From: Flammeovirgaceae bacterium
Lineage (GTDB): Bacteria > Bacteroidota > Bacteroidia > Cytophagales > MED-G16
Direction of reading: 5' to 3'
Length of the DNA stretch: 10,182 nt
Assembly (NCBI GenBank): GCA_002697405.1
Contig: NZVP01000001.1
Location: forward strand, 1-10,182
Of the stretch, positions 1 to 6,979 are shown piece after piece. Every line of letters begins with the position of its first letter. Position 1 is the first letter of the stretch. Under the pieces are notes generated by a model. It worked only from the letters and a program-made list of their open reading frames with translations. It made no database searches and had not been told where the DNA came from. Made by a program: the position numbers and the translations under genes.

Positions 1-2285
1 GGCGTATATTATCAGAGAGTGATATAGTGTGGCCTTATCCAAGAGGGGATATATGGGCGAACGTAATTAATAATTTATCGCTAGCAGGTGCGAAAGTCAT
101 TGGGTTTGATATTCAATTTGATGCTCCTGATGCACGGTCAGAATTTTTAAGAGGTGTTAGTGATAATTGGCCTTCTGAGCTAAGACAATTTATTCCAGGG
201 CACGGGGATGTCATTCTTTCAGATGCGATTCGTGATGCGCAGTTAAAAGGTACGCGTATTGTGATGAATACCAAAATGGTTCGAGAACCTCTTACAACCC
301 CGCCACAGTACATTGCAAAACCAGTGCAACTAATAATGGATGCAAAACCTAGTACAGGGCTTATTAACGATATTAAGGATATTGATAATTTTTCAAGAGA
401 ATATAGCATTGCTGGTTTTTTTGATGATGATATCAAAAGGGTCAATCCATACTTCACTCTTGGCTTGAGCTGTGTCAAAGAATACTATGGTATTCCAGAT
501 ACAACAAAACTCATTTGGAAAAGAGAAAAATTATCATGGAAGTTAGGCCCTGTAAATATTCCTGCTCATGGGAAAACAAATAATTTTCTTGTGAATTACT
601 ATGGTCCACCCTCTGGATATAAACTTGCTAATACAGATTATCCTCCTTGGAAAACTTTCCAAAGGTTTTCGCTCTACCAAGTTTTAGATACGAAGAATTT
701 TGGATTATCGGGTGATAATGATGTTGACTGGATGAGTCAGTATTTACCTGATGAAATGCCCGAATGGATTAAAGCTATTGATGATGAAGAAACTAGACTA
801 GAGCTATCTAAATCACCATTTAAAGATAAAATTGTTATCATTGGAGCATCGGTAGAGGTATTGCATGATGTAAAGTCTACGCCATTTTATAACTATTTAG
901 GTCAAACACAGGATACGCCTGGAATGGAGACACATGCAAATGCAATCCAAACAATATTACATGAAAATTATCTATATGTTTTTGGAGGAAGGGTCACAAG
1001 ACTTTTAAGCGATGGCAGGTTTTACCCGTTTGTGCATTTCTTAGTTATTTCTCTACTATGTATTATCGCTTATGTAATTTTTAGAAAGCTAGATATTCAT
1101 CCTGTATTGGCTGGTACTGTTATCATATTTGAAATTATGATTTATGTTGGTCTCGCATTGGGGTTGTTTGCTAATGATATTTGGTGGATGTTGAAAACAG
1201 CTATATCAAGCATAATCCCCAATTGGGTTCATGATTATTTTTACGATAGTCTTTTAGTCAGCCTCCCAAGTCCTGGTCAAACCTATGTAATGCCAATTAT
1301 AGCTCCACTTGCTGGCATATTTTTAACTTATGGTAGCAATGTGATTTTTCAATTTTTGCACGAACAAAAAGATAAGAAGTTTCTTAAAGAAACCTTTGGT
1401 ACCTATATATCTCCCGACTTAATAGATAAAATGTACGAACAAAAGCAGGCGCCAAAGCTAGGAGGTGTCCAAGATTATCATACAGCCTTTTTCTCGGATA
1501 TACAAAACTTTAGTACTTTCTCTGAAAAATTAGAGCCAGAGAAAATGGTTAAGTTGATGAATGAATACCTAACAGAAATGACAGATATACTCCTTAATCA
1601 TCAGGGTACATTGGATAAGTATATTGGCGATGCGATTGTAGCTTTTTATGGCGCCCCAGCTCCCGTGCAAGATCAAGAAAAAAAAGCATGCTCTACTGCT
1701 CTTGTAATGCGGAATAAGTTAGCGGAACTTCGAAGCAAATGGAAAAATGAAAACGATTGGCCTGAGATAGTATATAGTATGCAGCATAGAATAGGTTTGA
1801 ATTCTGGTCAAATGGTTACTGGGAATATGGGTTCAGAAATGCGTATGAACTATACAATGATGGGGGATACTGTTAATCTAGCAGCTCGTTTAGAACCAGC
1901 TGCAAAGCAGTATGGTGTTTATATATTTGTTGGCGAAAATATTTATAAAGCCTCCAATGATGAATATGTATTTCGCTTTTTAGACTTTTTAAGTGTAAAA
2001 GGTAAAAACATTCCTGTAAGAACTTATGAGCTTATAGATACTAAAGATCAAATAAAAAAAGAATCCTTGGATTTAATCGAAGCATTTGAGTCTGGATTGG
2101 ATTCGTATTTTAATCAAGATTGGGAAATTGCTTTGAAATATTTTGAAATTTCAAACTCACTCGAGGATAATTTTGAGGGTAGAAACACAAACCCATCTAA
2201 AGTATTCATAGAAAGATGTAATCATTTTATTGTAAATCCACCCAAATCTGATTGGGATGGTGTATGGAGAATGAATACAAAATAG
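1..2285 (+). CDS. CHASE2-domain adenylate cyclase (5' partial)
   Basis: Membrane-bound class III adenylate cyclase, predicted to make cAMP from ATP in response to an extracytoplasmic signal. The frame is open to the left edge: codons from base 3 read RILSESDI before the GTG at 27. That GTG falls inside the CHASE2 fold (WPYPRGDIW, GAKVIGFDI), so the true start is upstream. Numbering from GTG 27, CHASE2 runs to about residue 325 and ends with FKDKIVIIGAS and PGMETHANAIQTIL. Three hydrophobic helices follow at about 334-352, 358-381 and 421-443. The catalytic domain spans about 484-670, with metal-binding D491 and D535, adenine-selecting K531 and T610, and transition-state N617 and R621, so it should be active and ATP-specific. 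The tail (about 680-752) has a TPR-like helix pair and a PPKSDWDGVW ending, as I recall from other CHASE2 cyclases. It ends at TAG, 33 bases before porX. Confidence 0.93.
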   Translation, partial: RILSESDIVWPYPRGDIWANVINNLSLAGAKVIGFDIQFDAPDARSEFLRGVSDNWPSELRQFIPGHGDVILSDAIRDAQLKGTRIVMNTKMVREPLTTPPQYIAKPVQLIMDAKPSTGLINDIKDIDNFSREYSIAGFFDDDIKRVNPYFTLGLSCVKEYYGIPDTTKLIWKREKLSWKLGPVNIPAHGKTNNFLVNYYGPPSGYKLANTDYPPWKTFQRFSLYQVLDTKNFGLSGDNDVDWMSQYLPDEMPEWIKAIDDEETRLELSKSPFKDKIVIIGASVEVLHDVKSTPFYNYLGQTQDTPGMETHANAIQTILHENYLYVFGGRVTRLLSDGRFYPFVHFLVISLLCIIAYVIFRKLDIHPVLAGTVIIFEIMIYVGLALGLFANDIWWMLKTAISSIIPNWVHDYFYDSLLVSLPSPGQTYVMPIIAPLAGIFLTYGSNVIFQFLHEQKDKKFLKETFGTYISPDLIDKMYEQKQAPKLGGVQDYHTAFFSDIQNFSTFSEKLEPEKMVKLMNEYLTEMTDILLNHQGTLDKYIGDAIVAFYGAPAPVQDQEKKACSTALVMRNKLAELRSKWKNENDWPEIVYSMQHRIGLNSGQMVTGNMGSEMRMNYTMMGDTVNLAARLEPAAKQYGVYIFVGENIYKASNDEYVFRFLDFLSVKGKNIPVRTYELIDTKDQIKKESLDLIEAFESGLDSYFNQDWEIALKYFEISNSLEDNFEGRNTNPSKVFIERCNHFIVNPPKSDWDGVWRMNTK

Positions 2286-2318
2286 TAAATTAAGACAGAA
2301 AAATTGATAGTAAATAAA

Positions 2319-3872
2319 ATGAAATCAAATGGCCATATTTTATGGGTAGATGACGAGATACATCATCTTAAACCGCACATATTATTTTTAGAAACAAAAG
2401 GTTATACAGTGAGTACTGCAACTAACGGACATGATGCAGCAATTCTAAATAAAAATAATAAATATGATTTAATTTTTCTTGATCAAACTATGCCGGGTAT
2501 TGATGGTATAGATACTTTAAAAAGATTAAAAAAGCATAGGATGACAATACCAATTGTTATGATCACTAAATCGGAGGATGAATGGTTAATGGATGAGGCA
2601 ATATCGCATCAAGTAAATCAATTCTTAATTAAACCTGTCACTCCAAACCAGATTTTAATTGCTTGCAAGCAAATACTTGAAAAAACCAAAATTATTGAAG
2701 ATCGAACATCTGCTGATTATTTAAAAGATTTTCAAAAAATTAATTATGAACTAAATGATATCGATTCATGTGATGATTGGTGGCGTTTATATCTAAGATT
2801 AGTTGAGTGGGAATTAAAGTTTGATAAGCATGAGGATTCAGGGCTGCATAATATTTTATTTGAGCAAATACAAAGTTGCAATAAGGCATTCTCAAATTTC
2901 ATTGCAATGAATTACGAAGATTTAACAAAAAAAGATAATGAATCAATACTATCACCCAGTGTTTTTCGAAATCATGCATTACCCAAAATTAAAGAAAATC
3001 AAAAAGTTTGTATAATTATTGTCGATTGTATGAGATGTGATCAGTTTTTATCAGTGATTCCATACCTAGAGTCTTTGTTTAGTATAGAACTAACATACCA
3101 CATGTCTTTAATACCATCTGCGACACCATATTCAAGAAATGCAATTTTTTCAGGGTTATACCCTGACGAATTAATTAAAAAATATCCAAATCAAAAAAAA
3201 CTATTTCTTGATAGTGAAAGTACTTTGAATAAATATGAAAATATTTTTTTATTGGATCAACTAAAGCGATATAAATTTTCTAAAAAACAAGTTCATTATC
3301 ATAAAATTTGGGCTATTGAAGAAGGAAATAGATTTAGAAAAAAGATACATGACTATCTAAACAAAGATATTATTGCTCTTGTAGTTAATTTTGTGGATAT
3401 GTTGGCACATGATAGTTCAAAAATGGATGTGCTAAAAGAAATTGTACCAAACGAAGCTGGGTATAGACTAGCAGTAAAATCGTGGTTTGAAAATTCTTGG
3501 TTCAATGATGTGTTTAAAGCCTTAAGCAAGAGTGATTTTCAAGTAATAGTTACGAGCGATCACGGAAGTATAAGAGTCAATAAAGATATTATGGTTTCTG
3601 CAGACAGGGATGCATCATCAGGGATTCGTTATAAATATGGTAGAAATTTAAATACTAAAAATAAAAATGCTCTGGTAATTAAGAACCCAGAAAAATTTAG
3701 ATTACCTATTTTAGGTCCGCAGTTCAATTATTTAATTGCTAAAAATGATGCTTATTTTGTATATCCAAATGATGCCAATAAATATAAAAGTAAGTTGCAA
3801 AATTCCTTTCAGCATGGTGGGATATCTATGGAAGAGATTCTAGTTCCAGTTTTAAAAATGAAAGGTTTTTAA
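2319..3872 (+). CDS. porX: PorX-like response regulator, receiver + PglZ domain
   Basis: Two-component response regulator of the PorX type, which in Bacteroidota controls type IX secretion genes together with the kinase PorY. Residues 1-120 are a receiver domain: acidic pair D11-D12, phospho-acceptor D55 in LIFLDQTMPG, T83 and K105. A helical linker follows to about 225. Residues 228-517 are a PglZ domain of the alkaline-phosphatase superfamily, with likely metal ligands and nucleophile D236, T269, D360, H364, D414, H415 and H499 all present. There is no DNA-binding domain. Family knowledge: the PglZ domain of PorX binds zinc and hydrolyses cyclic and linear oligonucleotides. A TTG at 2304 would add five residues, but ATG 2319 gives 517 residues, close to known PorX, and begins directly before ILWVDDE. 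No Shine-Dalgarno is visible. The link to secretion here is inferred; no secretion gene lies in the window. Confidence 0.9.
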   Translation: MKSNGHILWVDDEIHHLKPHILFLETKGYTVSTATNGHDAAILNKNNKYDLIFLDQTMPGIDGIDTLKRLKKHRMTIPIVMITKSEDEWLMDEAISHQVNQFLIKPVTPNQILIACKQILEKTKIIEDRTSADYLKDFQKINYELNDIDSCDDWWRLYLRLVEWELKFDKHEDSGLHNILFEQIQSCNKAFSNFIAMNYEDLTKKDNESILSPSVFRNHALPKIKENQKVCIIIVDCMRCDQFLSVIPYLESLFSIELTYHMSLIPSATPYSRNAIFSGLYPDELIKKYPNQKKLFLDSESTLNKYENIFLLDQLKRYKFSKKQVHYHKIWAIEEGNRFRKKIHDYLNKDIIALVVNFVDMLAHDSSKMDVLKEIVPNEAGYRLAVKSWFENSWFNDVFKALSKSDFQVIVTSDHGSIRVNKDIMVSADRDASSGIRYKYGRNLNTKNKNALVIKNPEKFRLPILGPQFNYLIAKNDAYFVYPNDANKYKSKLQNSFQHGGISMEEILVPVLKMKGF

Positions 3873-3874
3873 TC

Positions 3875-4315
3875 GTGGAAGTGATTTGTAACTCTGTCCA
3901 GGAAACAAAAAACTTTGCTAATAGCTTATCAAAAAAATTTCAAAAAGGACAAGTAATTGCGCTCAATGGTGATTTAGGATCTGGAAAAACAACTTTTTCT
4001 CAAGGTATTGCAAAAGGCTTGGGCATCGAGCAGCATGTGGGATCCCCGACATTTAAACTAGTTAGTGAATATGTTGGTAAGTTTTTAAAATTATATCATG
4101 TTGATTGCTATAGACTCAACAATGCTGAAGAATTCTTAAATTTAGGTGGTGAAAATTTATTACTACCTGATAATGGAATTACATTAATTGAATGGGCAAA
4201 TATCATTCAAGAATTATTGCCGGAAAATGTAATTGAAATTGTTTTTTCAAGGGTTAAGACAGAACCTAATAAGAGGTTAATAGTAATCAGAGGTATGGAC
4301 AAGTCCAATGAATAA
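3875..4315 (+). CDS. tsaE: tRNA t6A biosynthesis ATPase TsaE
   Basis: Small cytoplasmic P-loop ATPase that works with TsaB and TsaD to place threonylcarbamoyl on A37 of tRNAs reading ANN codons. The 146-residue product is a normal length for the family. Visible motifs are the Walker A loop GDLGSGKTT (residues 32-40), the SPTF switch (57-60), LYHVDCYRL (73-81) and LIEWA (104-108). The start is GTG at 3875, two bases after the porX stop; no in-frame ATG precedes it within at least 60 bases, and the resulting N-terminus has the usual family length. A weak AAAGG lies 9 bases upstream, the nearest thing to a ribosome site among these genes. Proximity to porX is a gene order I recall from Bacteroidota. 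The 3' end overlaps tsaB by 8 bases. Confidence 0.95.
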   Translation: MEVICNSVQETKNFANSLSKKFQKGQVIALNGDLGSGKTTFSQGIAKGLGIEQHVGSPTFKLVSEYVGKFLKLYHVDCYRLNNAEEFLNLGGENLLLPDNGITLIEWANIIQELLPENVIEIVFSRVKTEPNKRLIVIRGMDKSNE

Positions 4316-4955
4316 TACTATACTTGCAATTGAGACATCATCAAATATTTGTGGAATATCTTTAATAAAAAATGGTGCTCTTATAGACTCTATTGATAAG
4401 AAAAAATCAAAACAGCACGCAGAAGTTTTACCGAAATTGTATCAAGATCTTAAAATTAAAACTAATTTTTCATTAAGTAATATTGATGCTTTGGCAGTTA
4501 GCATCGGCCCTGGTTCATTCACAGGCTTAAGGATTGGATTGAGTTTTACAAAGGGTTTAGCATTTTCAAAGAATTTGCCAATCATACCAATTTCAACGAT
4601 GATGGCTCTAGCGTATAATGCAAGAAAGTTTTTACCTACTCTTGGTATCATTCATTCACATGCAAAGCGCGTGTTTTATCAAAAAATTAGATGGAGTAAT
4701 GTGGTTCCGTATTCTGATGGTGACATAAAAGTTGCTGAATGGGATAAGTTTTTAAATGAAATAGACCAAACAGAAAATATTTTCCAACTAAATTGTGAAA
4801 AGCTTGATGAAAGTAGTGGTTTTATAAGTACAAGTTTATCTTCTTCCTCCATTGGCATACTTGCAAACATTAATTATAATGAATTGGTTATTGATCAACC
4901 GTATGATCTAGTTCCAAACTATGTTTCGCCGTTTATAATAAAAAAAAATAAATGA
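4308..4955 (+). CDS. tsaB: tRNA t6A biosynthesis protein TsaB
   Basis: Inactive-kinase-fold partner of TsaD that scaffolds the t6A-forming complex with TsaE. The N-terminus reads ILAIETSS (residues 5-12), followed by the family signature GPGSFTGLRIG (67-77). The C-terminus LVPNYVSPF resembles the usual family ending. At 215 residues the length is typical. The central segment reads HSHAKRVFYQ (116-125) where many homologues have a DARR-EVY-like motif, so the acidic residue is missing. TsaB is not the catalytic subunit, so this may be tolerated. The gene overlaps tsaE by 8 bases and rimI by 4 bases (ATGA), indicating coupled translation. TsaD is not in this window. A run of nine A bases (4940-4948) lies just before the stop. 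Confidence 0.93.
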   Translation: MNNTILAIETSSNICGISLIKNGALIDSIDKKKSKQHAEVLPKLYQDLKIKTNFSLSNIDALAVSIGPGSFTGLRIGLSFTKGLAFSKNLPIIPISTMMALAYNARKFLPTLGIIHSHAKRVFYQKIRWSNVVPYSDGDIKVAEWDKFLNEIDQTENIFQLNCEKLDESSGFISTSLSSSSIGILANINYNELVIDQPYDLVPNYVSPFIIKKNK

Positions 4956-5392
4956 GTTTAAGAAAAGCCGGAATTGACGATATAAATTCAATTGTAAAAA
5001 TTGAAAAAATATCCCACGAAAAACCTTACTGGAATGAGAGTTTGTTAATTTATTTATTTAATAATAGCATGACTGACTCAGTATGGATTTTTGAATTTAA
5101 AAAAAAGATAATTGGATTTTTGATTGAACAAAGGTGTCTTAATGAAATAAGTATTCTTAATGTTGCTGTGGACAAAAAATACCAAAATAAAGGGTTTGGG
5201 AAAAAAATGGTAAGTCAGTATTTAAACATATTGCCAAATAACACTGTTGTATTTCTAGAAGTGAATATAAATAACTTTGTAGCACAAAAGATCTACACAT
5301 CTCTTAATTTTGAGAGAGTTGGCTTAAGAAAGAGATATTATAATAATGGTGCAGATGCTTTATTAATGAGATTTACAAAAAATTCTTTTTAA
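4952..5392 (+). CDS. rimI: Ribosomal protein S18-alanine N-acetyltransferase, GNAT family
   Basis: GNAT-fold acetyltransferase that, in the RimI family, transfers acetyl from acetyl-CoA to the N-terminal alanine of ribosomal protein S18. The 146-residue product has the strand NVAVDKKY followed by the acetyl-CoA pyrophosphate loop QNKGFGK (residues 78-84). It also has the RimI-type FLEVNINN with E103 as the likely catalytic base. The region 111-139 (AQKIYTSLNFERVG, then RKRYY and ADALLM) matches the RimI C-terminal pattern. It starts at an ATG inside the tsaB stop (ATGA) with no Shine-Dalgarno, so it probably depends on ribosomes finishing tsaB. Position after tsaE-tsaB is a common bacterial arrangement and favours RimI over other GNAT proteins. 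The exact substrate is inferred. Confidence 0.87.
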   Translation: MSLRKAGIDDINSIVKIEKISHEKPYWNESLLIYLFNNSMTDSVWIFEFKKKIIGFLIEQRCLNEISILNVAVDKKYQNKGFGKKMVSQYLNILPNNTVVFLEVNINNFVAQKIYTSLNFERVGLRKRYYNNGADALLMRFTKNSF

Positions 5393-5393
5393 T

Positions 5394-6230
5394 ATGGATT
5401 GGTTTAAGCGTAAAGATAAAAAAATTAAAGAGAAGAATAAAAAAGCTATTCCAGATGGATTATGGGAAAAATGTCCATCTTGTAGTGAAATTCTTTTTAA
5501 ACCAGAACTTGACAAAAATTTGTCAGTTTGTCATCATTGCAATTATCATTTCCGCATGAATTTTCACAATTACATTGATTTATTATTTGATGAAGGTAGT
5601 ACTAAGCAGCTTTTTTCTGATTTGAAATCTAGAAATTTCCTGGAATTTTCTGCGAAGCAAGATTATGGAGACCAATTAAAAGATGTATATGAAAAATCAG
5701 GTATTACCGACGCAATAGAAATATTTACAGGAAAAATATATGAACAGCCCATCATAATGGGTATCATGAATTTTGACTTTATTGGTGGAAGTATGGGCTC
5801 TGTTGTTGGTGAAGCTGTATCCAGAGCATTAGTATATGCTAGAAAAAATGAATTACCTCTGATTATAATTTGCAAATCTGGAGGAGCTAGAATGCAAGAA
5901 GGTGCTATTTCTCTTATGCAGCTAGCTAAAACGAGTGCGCAGTTAGCAAAATTTTCAAATGATGGAGGATTATATATATCAATATTAACAGATCCCACTA
6001 CTGGCGGTGTTACCGCTAGCTTTGGTATGCTAGGAGACATTATTTTAGCAGAACCTGGTGCTTTGATTGGATTTGCAGGTCCAAGAGTAATCAAACAAAC
6101 AATTGGGCAAGATCTTCCAAAAGGCTTTCAGCGATCTGAATTTTTAAAAGAAAAAGGTTTTATTGATCAAATAGTTTCTAGGAGCAAAATGAAAAATCAG
6201 ATCTATAATATAATAGATATACTAAATTGA
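5394..6230 (+). CDS. accD: Acetyl-CoA carboxylase carboxyltransferase beta subunit
   Basis: Beta subunit of the carboxyltransferase half of acetyl-CoA carboxylase, which transfers CO2 from carboxybiotin to acetyl-CoA to make malonyl-CoA for fatty-acid synthesis. It is expected to pair with AccA, which is not in the window. A four-cysteine zinc ribbon lies near the N-terminus (C27, C30, C46, C49). The crotonase-fold core follows, with SGGARMQEG (162-170), TTGGVTASFGMLGD (202-215) and GFAGPRVI (226-233). The 278-residue length is normal for a stand-alone AccD. The ATG comes one base after the rimI stop without a Shine-Dalgarno. The stop TGA overlaps the TTG start of surE (TTGA). Linking accD to the t6A genes suggests a growth-related transcription unit (inference). 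Confidence 0.97.
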   Translation: MDWFKRKDKKIKEKNKKAIPDGLWEKCPSCSEILFKPELDKNLSVCHHCNYHFRMNFHNYIDLLFDEGSTKQLFSDLKSRNFLEFSAKQDYGDQLKDVYEKSGITDAIEIFTGKIYEQPIIMGIMNFDFIGGSMGSVVGEAVSRALVYARKNELPLIIICKSGGARMQEGAISLMQLAKTSAQLAKFSNDGGLYISILTDPTTGGVTASFGMLGDIILAEPGALIGFAGPRVIKQTIGQDLPKGFQRSEFLKEKGFIDQIVSRSKMKNQIYNIIDILN

Positions 6231-6979
6231 AAATATTAATTACGAACGATGATGGAATTTATTCATCAGGTATATTTGCACTATGGGATGTTGCTCAAAA
6301 ATTCGGTGATGTAAATGTAATAGCCCCTATCAATGAAAAAAGTGCAGTTGGCCATGGTATCACAATATCAAATCCACTATATGTAAGAGAGATAGAGCGC
6401 GAAAATGGGTTTAAAGGTTTTGGTGTTTCCGGTACCCCGGTCGATTGTGTAAAAATTGGAATTAAATCTTTATTATCTTTCAAACCAGATTTAATTCTAT
6501 CTGGAATTAATATTGGAAGTAATCTAGGAAATAATATCATTTATTCAGGTACCGTTGCTGCAGCAATTGAGGGCGCGACACTAGATATTCCATCTATTGC
6601 TATAAGTATTGATTCATTTAGGCCTAGGAGTTTTTCAACATCAAAGATTGTGGTGCGTAAAGTTATTAATTTTATAGAAAATAATATTATTCCATCCGGA
6701 ACAATAATAAATGTAAACATACCAGATTGTGAACCAAGTGATTTAAAAGGGTATAAGGTAACATCCCAGGGGCATCAATATTTTAACGATAATTTTGAGA
6801 AACGTGCTGATCCAAGTGGTCGTAACTATTATTGGATGACTGGAGAAATCATTGATAATGATAAAGAGCTTAGATATGATGGATTCGCTGTAAGCAATGG
6901 CTATGCAAGTATAACTCCAATTCATTTTAAGATGACAAACACAAGTTTTTTAGATGAATTAAAGCGAATAATTATTTAA
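6227..6979 (+). CDS. surE: 5'/3'-nucleotidase SurE
   Basis: Metal-dependent phosphatase that removes phosphate from nucleoside 5'- and 3'-monophosphates; some family members also cut short polyphosphate. The protein begins MKILITNDDGI, with metal ligands D8 and D9, S39 in NEKSAVGHG, FGVSGTPVDCV (66-75), N95 in SGIN and YSGTVAAAIEG (106-116). Its 250 residues fit the family. The start must be the TTG at 6227: NDDG normally sits directly after the initiator, and an in-frame stop at 6206-6208 leaves no upstream ATG or GTG. This TTG overlaps the accD stop by 4 bases, so initiation probably relies on ribosomes terminating accD. It ends with TAATG, sharing one base with guaA. Pairing with GMP synthase suggests a nucleotide-pool role (inference). 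Confidence 0.96.
   Translation: MKILITNDDGIYSSGIFALWDVAQKFGDVNVIAPINEKSAVGHGITISNPLYVREIERENGFKGFGVSGTPVDCVKIGIKSLLSFKPDLILSGINIGSNLGNNIIYSGTVAAAIEGATLDIPSIAISIDSFRPRSFSTSKIVVRKVINFIENNIIPSGTIINVNIPDCEPSDLKGYKVTSQGHQYFNDNFEKRADPSGRNYYWMTGEIIDNDKELRYDGFAVSNGYASITPIHFKMTNTSFLDELKRIII

Noticed and set aside
27-29. GTG at 27 as the true start of the cyclase
   Set aside because: The frame is open to base 3 upstream, and the GTG lies within the conserved CHASE2 segment, so the gene begins outside the window.
113-478. Reverse-strand open frame opposite the cyclase
   Set aside because: It is antisense to a well-supported domain and its translation resembles no protein family. The shorter reverse frames opposite tsaB, accD, surE and guaA were dropped for the same reason.
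2304-2306. TTG at 2304 as the porX start
   Set aside because: ATG 2319 is in frame, gives the usual family length and starts just before the receiver motif.
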